This document shows, piece after piece, positions 17,420-25,947 of a stretch of DNA of 45,663 nucleotides. Numbering within the stretch: the stretch's first letter is position 1; the number at the start of each line of letters is the position of its first letter. This DNA is from Sulfurovum sp. (GTDB lineage: Bacteria; Campylobacterota; Campylobacteria; Campylobacterales; Sulfurovaceae), in NCBI GenBank assembly GCA_027068435.1, contig JAMOTA010000012.1, positions 1-45,663 on the forward strand, read 5' to 3'. The translations under genes were made by a program, and so were the position numbers. The notes under the pieces are model-generated. The model saw only the letters and a list, made by a program, of their open reading frames with translations, was not told where the DNA came from and searched no databases.

Positions 17420-19678
17420 TTATTGTCCTGACCTTTCAAAATCTAACCTACTAAATCTATAAGAGGATAACAAAGACCCACTTAATCCCTTATCAAAAGT
17501 TGGATTGAGTGCTATTGTTCCCTTCATAGATGTATCAATCTTAAACACACGATTAAAATCAACACCATCTACAGTAAAAGTAATACCTTCACCATCTTTA
17601 AGCTTAGTTACTGTTGCAAATTGCTCTGAACCTACTAAAAAAGCTTCTGTTTTCAAAAGTGAACATGCTGCTGTAAATACTGAATACTGCTCTGCTGGGT
17701 TGCAATTATAAATAACTGCACCATCAAAAGCTCCCATTTCAGACACTTCATCAAATGTTCTACTTACAGAAGTTTTTATACCTTTTAAGAGGTAACCCCT
17801 ATATTCATTACCAACTGAATCAAAATAATCTGGTAAATCGTCAAATGCGATTTCTGTATATCCTTTTTCTACGGGTAATGCTTTACTATAATCGATAGTG
17901 TACTCTTTATTGAAGCCTAAAGCATTAGCAATATCATTTAAAGTATACCCTCCATACGACTGAGCAACATTCATAGGTACAACCCGTTTATCATTGGTTG
18001 TAAGCGTACCCTCTTGTTGATTCATCGCTGGCATATCTAAATCACTATCACCAAGAGCAGAGAGAGTAAAGTCAGCAGGTACATTGTATCCTACTGTTTT
18101 CCCTTCTACTTCATCATCTAAGTCACAAATAAGCGAAACACCCATGGCATTTCCAGCAGGTGGGATACAGATAACATTAAATCCTGCAAACTCTTCAAGA
18201 AGTGCAAGAAGTTTTGCTATCTGCTCTGCTTTAGGGTGAGCATAAAGGTCACTACCTACTACAAGAGAGAATCCTGATTTTTTAAGAAGAGATTTTGCTA
18301 AAAACTCTAGCTCCTCTTCTCCTATGTTACTCTCAGCACTTAAATTACCGATATCTAAGTCATCTAAATAGCTTCTCACCTCTTTAGGAAGTTCAATACC
18401 TTCTAAAAGTGTGTTAACTAAAAGTGCTGCAACACCCTCTTCACTACCTACTTCGTACTTAATGAATTGTGTTACGATATTTTTCATCTCTAAATCTTCT
18501 AGTGGATGCATATAGGTAACTCTTGCGTTATGCCATTTACTAGCCATGTTAACATGGTATTTTACAGTAGGCGCATCATCGTTGATTTTGCTTCCTAAAA
18601 TAATAATCGCTTTTGACTCAGAGATACCCTTTAACGTACCACCATAAAGGCTTTTACCTGTAATCGTACTATACGCTTGCATAAACTTTTGATAGCTTCT
18701 TGCTTCATGAGAGATAAGCTTACACCCTTTTTTCTCTTTAAAGTTTTGTAAAATCAACGCCTCTTCATTTGAGATTTGACTACTAAATAAAATAGTATCT
18801 GCATTTTCAAATGCTGTTACAGCTAAAGCAAATGCTTGAGCATCTTTTGTAACACTCTTATTGGCATAATCAAAGCCATATCTACCAGCACCACAAAGTG
18901 TCGTAAATTCATAAGCATTAGTTACACGGTATATCTTCTCATTTTTCACTTCATACGTCATTTGACATCCACCACCACAGTGAGGACATGCAGATGGTAT
19001 TTTTTCAAGTTCCCAAGCATTTGCTGTGTATTTGAAGTTTGTATCTACTAATGCTCCAACAGGACAAACGGCTGCTGCTTCACCTAGTGATGCATAGTTT
19101 TTATCTTGCTTACTGTTTACAATAGTTGAACCATATCCACCAAACTTGATTTTAAGTGCTTCATCACCTGTAATTTCAGTAGAGACTCTTACACATTTTT
19201 CACACATAATACATAGTGCTGGATCATAAGAAATATGTCCCCAGTTCTCTACAGGTCTGTGTTGGTCACGTGCAGTAAAGCCTTGCTCTTCTAATCCAAA
19301 CTCCATCGTTTTATTTTGTAAGTCACACTCTCCACTCTTATCACATACACCACACTCTAAAGGGTGGTTTACATTGTAGAGTTTCATAATGTTCTTACGT
19401 TCAGCGTTGAGTTCATCATTTTTAGTATTAATAACAGCACCATCAGTAGCTTTCTCTTGACAAGAGAGGATCATCCCCTCTACACCCTCAACATCTACAA
19501 TACACATACGGCAAGATGCAATAGGTTTCACTTTTGTAAGGTAACACATTGTTGGGATATAGATATCATTCTCTCTTGCAATATCTAAAATTGTTTTTCC
19601 AAAGGTACTTTTACACGTTTTACCATCAATAGTAACAGTGATTTCTTTCCCTTTATTTATAGAATTATGTATACTCAT
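17420..19678 (-). CDS. nuoG: NuoG paralogue 2, canonical cluster set
   Basis: A 752-residue second NuoG, immediately upstream of the first. Cluster ligands are N1b Cys45, 56, 59, 73; N5 His105, Cys109, 112, 118; N4 Cys156, 159, 162 and 205; N7 Cys231, 234, 238, 262. Unlike its neighbour, the first ferredoxin-like motif ends CVRVS and the second keeps only AAAVCPVGAL, so one [4Fe-4S] cluster is expected there, as in well-studied complex I. The N-terminal extension that starts inside the upstream gene is rejected: the ATG at 19678 (MSIHNS) sits in a TAATATG junction one base after the GltD-like stop. The two copies share their C-terminal layout (DLDMPxMNQQEGTLT in both), so they arose by duplication. 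Confidence 0.92.
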   Translation of the reverse strand: MSIHNSINKGKEITVTIDGKTCKSTFGKTILDIARENDIYIPTMCYLTKVKPIASCRMCIVDVEGVEGMILSCQEKATDGAVINTKNDELNAERKNIMKLYNVNHPLECGVCDKSGECDLQNKTMEFGLEEQGFTARDQHRPVENWGHISYDPALCIMCEKCVRVSTEITGDEALKIKFGGYGSTIVNSKQDKNYASLGEAAAVCPVGALVDTNFKYTANAWELEKIPSACPHCGGGCQMTYEVKNEKIYRVTNAYEFTTLCGAGRYGFDYANKSVTKDAQAFALAVTAFENADTILFSSQISNEEALILQNFKEKKGCKLISHEARSYQKFMQAYSTITGKSLYGGTLKGISESKAIIILGSKINDDAPTVKYHVNMASKWHNARVTYMHPLEDLEMKNIVTQFIKYEVGSEEGVAALLVNTLLEGIELPKEVRSYLDDLDIGNLSAESNIGEEELEFLAKSLLKKSGFSLVVGSDLYAHPKAEQIAKLLALLEEFAGFNVICIPPAGNAMGVSLICDLDDEVEGKTVGYNVPADFTLSALGDSDLDMPAMNQQEGTLTTNDKRVVPMNVAQSYGGYTLNDIANALGFNKEYTIDYSKALPVEKGYTEIAFDDLPDYFDSVGNEYRGYLLKGIKTSVSRTFDEVSEMGAFDGAVIYNCNPAEQYSVFTAACSLLKTEAFLVGSEQFATVTKLKDGEGITFTVDGVDFNRVFKIDTSMKGTIALNPTFDKGLSGSLLSSYRFSRLDFERSGQ

Positions 19679-19679
19679 A

Positions 19680-21689
19680 TTACACCGCCACCATTGAGAT
19701 ATAGTAACAACGCATACAACGTTCAGCTTCAGACATAGCCTCTTCACCTGTGAAGCCAAGATTGACCTCTTTGTTGTTTGTTTTACGCTCTTCTACACCT
19801 AGTTTTTCACTCTCAGCTCTTGGAAGTCCTGGCATCCAACCTGTGATTACCTCTTTTTTATCATAAACTCTAAGTCTATTTAAGTGATCTTCCATAATCT
19901 CATCATCTGTACGTGTACACTCACCATCATAAATAAAACGACTAATCACAGATGCTGCTCTTCTTGCCTGACCTACTGCATTAACAATAGTCATCGGACC
20001 ATACTCACAGTCACCCGCAGCAAAAAGTCCTTTACGTGAAGTCATAAAGTCTTTACCATTGGTTAAGATACTGTTCCAAGATGTCATTTCAAGATTCCAC
20101 TCTTCAGGAAGAATTTGTAAATCAAGAGCTTGTGAAACTGCTGGAATAAGATAGTCACACTCTATCTCAAAATCACCACCCTCTATTTTAACCAATTGTG
20201 CTCTACCACCATTAGGATCAGGTACAAGTTCAAAACGATTTATTTTAAGTGCTGTAATCTTTTTCTCATCATCATAAATCTCTTCAATAGCCGAGTGAAA
20301 GATAAACTCAACACCTTCTTCTACTGCTTCATGATACTCTTCATACGTCGTATTACGAATAATTGTTTTTTCATCACGACGGTAAAGCATAATAACTTTT
20401 TTTGCACCTTCTCGAATAGAACATCTAACCACATCCATAGAGGTAAATCCACCACCTACACAGACAACTGTTTTACCTTTAAGTTCGTTAGATGCTGGAG
20501 AACCTATACTATATTTGTGCCATAGATTAACTTTATCAAGCATCTCAATAGCACCCCAGTAACCACCCATTTTAGTATTTTCATTTGCTGCACGTACTTT
20601 TTTAGAGAGTCTAGCCCCAAAGCTAAGAAGTATTGCATCATACTCTGCTTCTATCTCTTTAAGACGCTCTGCATCTACTCTATGGTTATTGGTAATCGTT
20701 ACTGCGTCAAGCTCAAGTACAAGGTCAATATCTTTTTGATACTTACCAATAGGCATACGATACTCAGGTACACCTACAGCAACTTCACCACCATTAACAG
20801 GTAAGTCTTCAAAGATATGTGACTCTATACCCTCAAGTGCTAAGTAATATGCAGCAGTGAGTCCCGCAGGACCTGCACCGATAATAGCTACTTTTTTACC
20901 ATCTTTTCTAAGTGGTTTAGGTTCAACTGGATGTAACCAAGGAAGATCATGGTCTGTCTCATAGTCTGCACCTAAACGCTTAAGCTCCATAATAGAGATA
21001 GGCTCATCAAGGTTCATACGACGACAAGCATCTTCACATGGATGAGGACATACACGTCCACAAGTGTGTGCAAGTGGCATAGTCTGTCTTGTTGCTGCTA
21101 AGGACTCTGTAAATACCATATCTCTTACACCCTCTATATAGGCAGGTATATCTACATGTGCTGGACACATATCTGTACATGGTGCTGTAACTTTAGCAAT
21201 ATACTTTGTATCACCCGCATAGTGTTTGGAAGGTATTTGAGCATCGATACAAGTATCAAACTGCTCTTTATAGTGTTCCATAAGATCTAAAATAGGCTTA
21301 GGCACAGTCTTTCCAATTTCACACTTAGAGGTCATCATCATTGTTTTAGATATCTCTTTTAAGTGTAGAATATCGTCATGCGTACCTTCACCACGTGCTA
21401 TTTTGTCGAGTAAATCATAAAGGATTCTTCCTCCCCATCTACCAGGAGCACAACGTCCACAAGCTTCAGAGTACTCTTGGTACTGTGCAGCATACTGTGA
21501 CGCCAACTCAACAGCATCTATATCTTCGTCAAAGATGGCAACACCATCCCATCCGATAAATGCTTTTGAATTTGTATCTCCATGATAAGTTTCAGGGAGT
21601 TTAAATCCTGATTTACTCAACTCATCGGATGCTTTACCACGATTATCGATAAATTCATCCCTCCAAGTTGAGAATATAATACCTGACAT
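19680..21689 (-). CDS. GltD-like NAD(P)H oxidoreductase with NuoF-type N3 domain
   Basis: A 669-residue putative electron-input subunit occupying the nuoF position. Residues about 65-145 match the C-terminal cluster domain of NuoF: CGRCAPG (Cys77, Cys80, with Gly83 where the third Cys should be) and SKCEIG (Cys123). Residues about 165-230 are the GltD/dihydropyrimidine-dehydrogenase two-cluster domain (APCTDMCP and CGRVCPHPCEDAC). Residues 265 to about 600 hold an FAD site (GAGPAGLTAAYYL) and a second dinucleotide site (VVCVGGGFTSMDVVR), typical of the NADPH-using GltD family. It ends with CMRC. No FMN/NADH fold of NuoF is present. It overlaps the E-like gene by one base and is followed directly by two nuoG genes, so it probably feeds electrons to them. 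Confidence 0.85.
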   Translation of the reverse strand: MSGIIFSTWRDEFIDNRGKASDELSKSGFKLPETYHGDTNSKAFIGWDGVAIFDEDIDAVELASQYAAQYQEYSEACGRCAPGRWGGRILYDLLDKIARGEGTHDDILHLKEISKTMMMTSKCEIGKTVPKPILDLMEHYKEQFDTCIDAQIPSKHYAGDTKYIAKVTAPCTDMCPAHVDIPAYIEGVRDMVFTESLAATRQTMPLAHTCGRVCPHPCEDACRRMNLDEPISIMELKRLGADYETDHDLPWLHPVEPKPLRKDGKKVAIIGAGPAGLTAAYYLALEGIESHIFEDLPVNGGEVAVGVPEYRMPIGKYQKDIDLVLELDAVTITNNHRVDAERLKEIEAEYDAILLSFGARLSKKVRAANENTKMGGYWGAIEMLDKVNLWHKYSIGSPASNELKGKTVVCVGGGFTSMDVVRCSIREGAKKVIMLYRRDEKTIIRNTTYEEYHEAVEEGVEFIFHSAIEEIYDDEKKITALKINRFELVPDPNGGRAQLVKIEGGDFEIECDYLIPAVSQALDLQILPEEWNLEMTSWNSILTNGKDFMTSRKGLFAAGDCEYGPMTIVNAVGQARRAASVISRFIYDGECTRTDDEIMEDHLNRLRVYDKKEVITGWMPGLPRAESEKLGVEERKTNNKEVNLGFTGEEAMSEAERCMRCYYISMVAV

Positions 21690-22234
21690 TATTTAGCCTT
21701 CGGCTTTCTTGCAGCACGTTTAGTTGTTGCTTTTTTTACTGGAGCTTTTTTTACTGCTTCTTTCTCTTTAGCAGCTTTAGCTTCTTCCTCTGCTTTGGCT
21801 TTAGCTTCAGCTTCTTCTTTAGCCTTTGCTTCTGCTTCTGCTTCTGCTTCTGCTTCTACCTTAGCTTTCTCTTCAGCTTTTTCAGCCTCTGCTTTAGCTT
21901 TTACTTCAGCTGCAACTTTCTCTGCTTGAGCTTTCTCTTCAGCAGCTTTTTGAGCGGCTATTCTTGCTAACTCTTTTTTCTCTTCTCTTGCTTTTCTAGT
22001 TGCTTCATCAACTTTCTTTACAACAACAGTCCAGTCAACTTCATTAAATTTCAATGAATTCATCAAATCATGTCCAGCATCTTTTATAATATCAGCACTC
22101 TTTTGAATAGATGAGAAATCCCCCACTTCAAAAAGAAAAATCCCTACTTCATCAACTTTGAGACCTTTTTCAATAAGTTCAACCATTCTGTCATAAAAAT
22201 CATCTTTTAAATGTCTTAAATCATAACGTTTCAT
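21689..22234 (-). CDS. NuoE-position subunit with long Ala-Lys-Glu tail
   Basis: A 181-residue protein. The first ~75 residues (starting [17 protein letters not shown]) resemble the short protein that occupies the nuoE position in Campylobacter, called NuoE-family but lacking the thioredoxin-like [2Fe-2S] cysteines; there is no Cys here at all. Residues ~76-181 are a highly charged helix of Ala, Glu and Lys ending in a basic histone-H1-like segment (KKAPVKKATTKRAARKPKAK). Five perfect copies of a hexanucleotide (21828-21857) encode an alternating Glu-Ala stretch. It shares base 22234 with nuoD and 21689 with the GltD-like gene, so it is fully coupled within the operon. The tail's role is unknown; a structural spacer or assembly surface is possible. 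Confidence 0.75.
   Translation of the reverse strand: MKRYDLRHLKDDFYDRMVELIEKGLKVDEVGIFLFEVGDFSSIQKSADIIKDAGHDLMNSLKFNEVDWTVVVKKVDEATRKAREEKKELARIAAQKAAEEKAQAEKVAAEVKAKAEAEKAEEKAKVEAEAEAEAEAKAKEEAEAKAKAEEEAKAAKEKEAVKKAPVKKATTKRAARKPKAK
21828..21857. repeat. Hexanucleotide tandem repeat (GCTTCT)x5
   Basis: Five perfect tandem copies of GCTTCT on the + strand, inside the low-complexity tail of the NuoE-position gene. Because the unit is six bases, gain or loss by slippage would change tail length without a frameshift. Confidence 0.9.
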
Positions 22235-23463
22235 TATCTATCCACCTCTCCAAATACGATGTTTGTCGTACCTATAATGGTAACAACATCAGCGATATAT
22301 GTACCTACAAGAAGCTCTTGAAGTAGCCCTGTATGGAAGAAACTTGGTGCTCTACATTTAAGTCTGTAAGCATAAGGCTCACCTTCTGACTTGATGTAGA
22401 AACCAAGTTCACCTTTTGGTGACTCAGTAGGAACATATACTTCACCTTTTGGTGGTCTCATCCCTTGAGTTACAAGTACAAAATGTTGCATCAATGCATA
22501 GTTTTGTGTCATAATCTCCTCTTTTGGAGCAGAAATGTACTGTGGTGCATGTGCCATAAGTTGAGGCTCAGTTTTTTTATACATAGGGATAAGCTGTCTA
22601 ATAATTCTTGTTGACTGCTTCATCTCTTCCATATAAATCATAAAACGTCCATAAGAGTCACATCTGTCTGAAGTTGGAATATCAAAATCTAACTCTGGAT
22701 AAAGCTCATAAGGCTCCTCTTTTCTAATATCCCAATTGACACCACTTCCTCTAAGCATAGGACCTGTACATCCCCATGAAAGTGCATCTTCAGCAGAGAT
22801 AACCCCTACATCTTCAAGACGCATTTTCCAGATACGGTTCTCATTTAATAATGCACCATATGTGTGTACCACTTCATGATCTATTTTGTTACAGAATGTC
22901 GCTGCGGCTTCTAACCAACCCGTAGGAAGATCAAGAGGTACTCCACCAATACGTACAGCAGAGTGTGTTAATCTTGCTCCACAGTAGTCTTCCATTAAGT
23001 CCATTGCAAACTCACGTTCACGGAAGGCATAAAGGAATACTGACATCGCACCAACATCTAGTGCATGTGTTGCTACAAAGAAGAGGTGAGAGATAATTCT
23101 ATTAAGCTCTAGGAGCATTGTACGAATAACTTGTGCACGTCTTGGTGCTTCTATACCGATTAGCTTCTCTACAGCCAATGCATACGCATAGTTGTTAGAA
23201 GTTGACGCAATATAGTCAAGTCTATCTGTTGTAGGTAAGAATTCATTGTATGTCATGTTCTCAGCCATCTTCTCAATACCACGGTGAAGGTACCCTATAT
23301 CTGGGTATGCTTTCACTACTTGCTCACCATCTAACTCAAGAACTAGTCTTAGTTGGCCGTGTGCCGAGGGGTGTTGAGGACCGAAGTTGATAACCATTGT
23401 GTTGTCATCACGCTCAAAATTGAGGTTTTCAAAAAATGGGGTTAATTTATTTGGTTGTTGCAT
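22234..23463 (-). CDS. nuoD: NADH-quinone oxidoreductase subunit D
   Basis: A 409-residue 49-kDa-type subunit, homologous to NiFe-hydrogenase large subunits but without the metal cysteines. It forms the quinone pocket with NuoB. Conserved stretches are [21 protein letters not shown] and [16 protein letters not shown] near the N-terminus, [20 protein letters not shown], and the C-terminal [15 protein letters not shown]. Length is typical. It lies 9 bp downstream of nuoC. Confidence 0.97.
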   Translation of the reverse strand: MQQPNKLTPFFENLNFERDDNTMVINFGPQHPSAHGQLRLVLELDGEQVVKAYPDIGYLHRGIEKMAENMTYNEFLPTTDRLDYIASTSNNYAYALAVEKLIGIEAPRRAQVIRTMLLELNRIISHLFFVATHALDVGAMSVFLYAFREREFAMDLMEDYCGARLTHSAVRIGGVPLDLPTGWLEAAATFCNKIDHEVVHTYGALLNENRIWKMRLEDVGVISAEDALSWGCTGPMLRGSGVNWDIRKEEPYELYPELDFDIPTSDRCDSYGRFMIYMEEMKQSTRIIRQLIPMYKKTEPQLMAHAPQYISAPKEEIMTQNYALMQHFVLVTQGMRPPKGEVYVPTESPKGELGFYIKSEGEPYAYRLKCRAPSFFHTGLLQELLVGTYIADVVTIIGTTNIVFGEVDR

Positions 23464-23472
23464 CTCGCCTCC

Positions 23473-24258
23473 TTATCTTCTCTCGTCTAGTTGCTTGCCA
23501 GAATTTTTAGTATAATCTACAAGCACAGTTTCACTATATTCAATATCAGTTTTTGTCTCACCCGCAGAGATATCTGCATCAAATGGTACTTCGTATCCTA
23601 CTCTTGAGAAACGTTTTGTATCATATCTTTCAATACGAGCTTGATCTCTGTTTTCTGGTCCAATAACATCTCTGTACTCTTTACCAAAAATTTTATCTAC
23701 TTCATACCATGAAGCAAACTCATCACCTATCATAGGGTATGTTTTAAGTAAAGGGTGTCCTTCCCAGTCGTCAGGCATAAGAATACGTTTAAGGAATGGG
23801 TGGTTATTGACTTTGATACCAAACATGTCAAAGATTTCACGCTCTGCAAAGTTTGCAGATTTATAAAGAGGTTCAATACTCTCTATGGCTTCATTTTGTT
23901 TAATACGACATATAACTCTTACTCTTTTAGCTTCAGTAATATTTAACAGTTGGTAAAAGAGTTCAAACTCTCCATCTTTTGCTAAGTAATCTACAGCACT
24001 TTGTTCTGAACATTGAGTATATCCACACGCTTCTTTTAGTGTTTTCATAACTTCAAAGTTTTGACTTGCATCAATATGGATAACCATTTGTCCTAGCTCA
24101 ACATATGCCTCTTTAGCTAGTTTAGCAAGTGTAGTAAGTACTTGAGCAAAATGACCCTCTGCTTCTACCTCTGTTCTTGGAACACGTGGTGCAACCCAAA
24201 ATCTATCTGTATAGTATGACTTACCTTGAACGTTGTCTTTAGGTACGTATTTTCTCAT
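23473..24258 (-). CDS. nuoC: NADH-quinone oxidoreductase subunit C
   Basis: A 261-residue 30-kDa-type subunit of the connecting module. The family signature is seen as FAEREIFDMFGIKVNNHPFLKRILMPDDWEGHPLLKTYPM. An N-terminal extension (about residues 1-40) and a C-terminal tail of about 50 residues make it a little longer than many NuoC proteins. It is not fused to NuoD. Its ATG overlaps the nuoB stop by one base (TAATG at 24258). Confidence 0.95.
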   Translation of the reverse strand: MRKYVPKDNVQGKSYYTDRFWVAPRVPRTEVEAEGHFAQVLTTLAKLAKEAYVELGQMVIHIDASQNFEVMKTLKEACGYTQCSEQSAVDYLAKDGEFELFYQLLNITEAKRVRVICRIKQNEAIESIEPLYKSANFAEREIFDMFGIKVNNHPFLKRILMPDDWEGHPLLKTYPMIGDEFASWYEVDKIFGKEYRDVIGPENRDQARIERYDTKRFSRVGYEVPFDADISAGETKTDIEYSETVLVDYTKNSGKQLDERR

Positions 24259-24776
24259 TACACTAACCTCAAGTTTTGTTTTGTATTTTTATTCATGTTT
24301 GCAGATTCTCTTCTTATCTTCTTCTGTAACATCATTAGTGCATACTGAAGTGTCTCAGGACGTGGTGCACAACCAGGAAGGTAGATATCTACAGGGATAA
24401 TACGGTCAACACCTTGAACTGTGGCATAAGTGTTAAACATACCACCTGTGTTGGCACAACTTCCCATAGAGATAACCCATTTAGGCTCTGTCATTTGGTC
24501 ATAAAGTCTTCTTGCAAACTCTGAGTGTTTTTTAGACAAAGTCCCTGCCAAAATCATAACATCTGCTTGTCTTGGTGATGCTCTAAAGATAGTACCCATT
24601 CTGTCGAAGTCATAACGACTTGCTCCAGATGCCATCATCTCAATCGCACAACATGCGAGTCCATAAGTAAGAGGCCAAAGTGAATTTGAACGCCCCCAGT
24701 TTACAAGTTTGTCTGCCGATGTCAATACTATCGGTAAGCCTGCTGATGAGGCGTAATTTACCTTATGCTGTGCCAT
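24258..24776 (-). CDS. nuoB: NADH-quinone oxidoreductase subunit B, cluster N2
   Basis: A 172-residue subunit carrying the last Fe-S cluster (N2) next to the quinone. The unusual tandem ligands Cys42-Cys43 ([11 protein letters not shown]) and the distant Cys107 (MGSCANTGG) and Cys136 (LPGCAPRPE) are all present. It overlaps nuoA by 19 bp; the ATG at 24776 is the only one that keeps the conserved N-terminal region. Confidence 0.97.
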   Translation of the reverse strand: MAQHKVNYASSAGLPIVLTSADKLVNWGRSNSLWPLTYGLACCAIEMMASGASRYDFDRMGTIFRASPRQADVMILAGTLSKKHSEFARRLYDQMTEPKWVISMGSCANTGGMFNTYATVQGVDRIIPVDIYLPGCAPRPETLQYALMMLQKKIRRESANMNKNTKQNLRLV

Positions 24777-25147
24777 TCAAGTGCTCCTTTTTTCCATGCA
24801 TATACGAAACCAATCGCTAATAGAACTATAAATAATATCATCTCTACAAATCCGAACCAACCTAACAGTTTAAAGTCAATTGCCCATGGAAACATAAAAA
24901 TAATCTCTACATCAAACAAAATAAACAAAAGTGCTATAAGGTAGAACTGTACCGAAATAGTATTGGGTTGTTTTGTAACCTCAGGCCCACACTCATAGAT
25001 ACTAAGCTTAAGCTTCTCTGTGTCGAGTTTGGCCATTCTTCTACTAATGAAGCGTGCCGCCATAAGTGTTGCAGGAAATGCAACTGCCGTCAGTGCAAAT
25101 AAAACAAATACACCAAAATATGGATGTTCTGTAATTACATGAGTCAT
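24758..25147 (-). CDS. nuoA: NADH-quinone oxidoreductase subunit A
   Basis: A 129-residue, three-helix membrane subunit, the first gene of the nuo operon. The conserved loop is present as [13 protein letters not shown] (with the loop Cys), followed by [23 protein letters not shown]. The start is supported by AAGGGATTAATATG. A leader region with a mini-ORF and hairpin lies just upstream. Confidence 0.96.
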   Translation of the reverse strand: MTHVITEHPYFGVFVLFALTAVAFPATLMAARFISRRMAKLDTEKLKLSIYECGPEVTKQPNTISVQFYLIALLFILFDVEIIFMFPWAIDFKLLGWFGFVEMILFIVLLAIGFVYAWKKGALEWHSIR

Positions 25148-25165
25148 ATTAATCCCTTATTTAAA

Positions 25166-25195
25166 TCAATTCTCTATTGAAAATGAACCACTCAT
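25166..25195 (-). CDS. Possible 9-codon leader peptide before nuoA
   Basis: On the minus strand a strong ribosome site (GGGAGGAG) precedes an ATG at 25195 that opens a nine-codon frame (MSGSFSIEN) ending in TGA, 18 bp before nuoA. The ribosome site is stronger than that of nuoA itself. Translation of so short a frame cannot be shown from sequence; it may be chance or a leader that affects nuo expression. Confidence 0.35.
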   Translation of the reverse strand: MSGSFSIEN

Positions 25196-25201
25196 TTTCA
25201 A
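25177..25201 (-). promoter_or_regulatory. Perfect 10-bp hairpin in the nuo leader
   Basis: TTGAAAATGA (25177-25186) and TCATTTTCAA (25192-25201) form a perfect stem around a 5-nt loop, just after the GGGAGGAG site and covering the start codon of the mini-ORF. No T-run follows, so it is not a standard terminator. It could be an mRNA structure or a protein-binding palindrome. Confidence 0.5.
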
Positions 25202-25243
25202 CTCCTCCCACCAAAACAGACACATAGCATCTTCTATAGTGTA

Positions 25244-25253
25244 GAGAATTCTC
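25244..25253. promoter_or_regulatory. Palindrome GAGAATTCTC upstream of nuoA
   Basis: A perfect 10-bp palindrome about 100 bp upstream of the nuoA start, in the region where the nuo promoter should be. It might be an operator; there is no direct evidence. Confidence 0.3.
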
Positions 25254-25392
25254 AGAATATTACCTTTATATTATCTGAAATATAGTTAAAGTTTTTATCG
25301 CTATAGGAGCTTTAAATCCTTTGTTTAAGGGGATGTAACTATGTGAAACAAAAAAAAGCTGTTACAATAAGAAGAAAATTAAAAGGTCTATT

Positions 25393-25809
25393 ATGAAGAT
25401 TATTATCAAAAATTATACAAACATACTTTACTGGATAGCAATGGTTGCATTAGTTATTTGGTTTGCATACTCAAAAGGGTGGATACTTACCAACTTTAAA
25501 TCAGTCACAGCCAAACAAGCATACACACTTATACAAAATGATGAAAACATCACCATTTTAGATGTAAGAAGCATAGAGGAGTTTAAAAGCCACCACGTCA
25601 TAGGTGCAAAACTCATACCTCTTAGTAAACTAGAAACAAACCTAAACAAACTCAAATATGACAAAAACAAAAACATCCTTGTCTATTGCCAAACAGGAAG
25701 AAGAAGCATAAGTGCCTCACGCATATTAGAAAACAACGGATTTACACCCCTAAACATAGAAGGTGGCATCATCGCTATGAGTCATGTCGGTTTTGAGATG
25801 GTGAAGTAG
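25393..25809 (+). CDS. Membrane-anchored rhodanese-like sulfurtransferase
   Basis: A 138-residue protein with one N-terminal membrane helix (about 11-26) and a single rhodanese domain (about 36-136). The active-site loop is CQTGRRS with Cys99. The CH2A-like motif ILDVRSIEEF and the IEGGIIAM segment near the end are typical of single-domain rhodaneses that handle persulfide sulfur. The basic residues of the loop fit thiosulfate or persulfide binding. Ribosome site AAAAGG precedes the ATG by 8 nt. It is divergent from nuoA with a 245-bp gap. In a sulfur-oxidising organism a role in sulfane-sulfur transfer is plausible but not shown. Confidence 0.85.
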   Translation: MKIIIKNYTNILYWIAMVALVIWFAYSKGWILTNFKSVTAKQAYTLIQNDENITILDVRSIEEFKSHHVIGAKLIPLSKLETNLNKLKYDKNKNILVYCQTGRRSISASRILENNGFTPLNIEGGIIAMSHVGFEMVK

Positions 25810-25828
25810 GTTTATTGCATTACTTGAC

Positions 25829-25893
25829 GGTGGATAAATCCACCCTACATGATGCCATAATTGCAATAAACGCGTAGGGTGGGATTTCCCACC
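25829..25893. repeat. Paired palindromic repeat (REPIN/MITE-like), copy 1
   Basis: Two 20-bp arms in inverted orientation: GGTGGATAAATCCACCCTAC (25829-25848) and GTAGGGTGGGATTTCCCACC (25874-25893), separated by 25 bp. Each arm is itself a small hairpin with 7-bp stems. CTTGAC directly precedes the element. The same element recurs at 28520-28578, and a half copy lies at 41727-41746. Confidence 0.85.
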
Positions 25894-25947
25894 TTTTACT
25901 TATCTTTACTCAAACAAATAAATTTTAATATGGTAAATTGTTATATT

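Noticed and set aside
19679-19759. An N-terminal extension of the upstream NuoG (a 779-residue frame starting at 19759)
   Set aside because: It lies inside the end of the GltD-like gene. The ATG at 19678 has the TAATATG junction found at the neighbouring genes, and the family's first domain begins just after it.
21720-21960. The long repetitive tail of the NuoE-position gene as a non-coding repeat array or CRISPR
   Set aside because: It is a continuous open frame with codon variety beyond the hexamers. There are no evenly spaced identical repeats with unique spacers.
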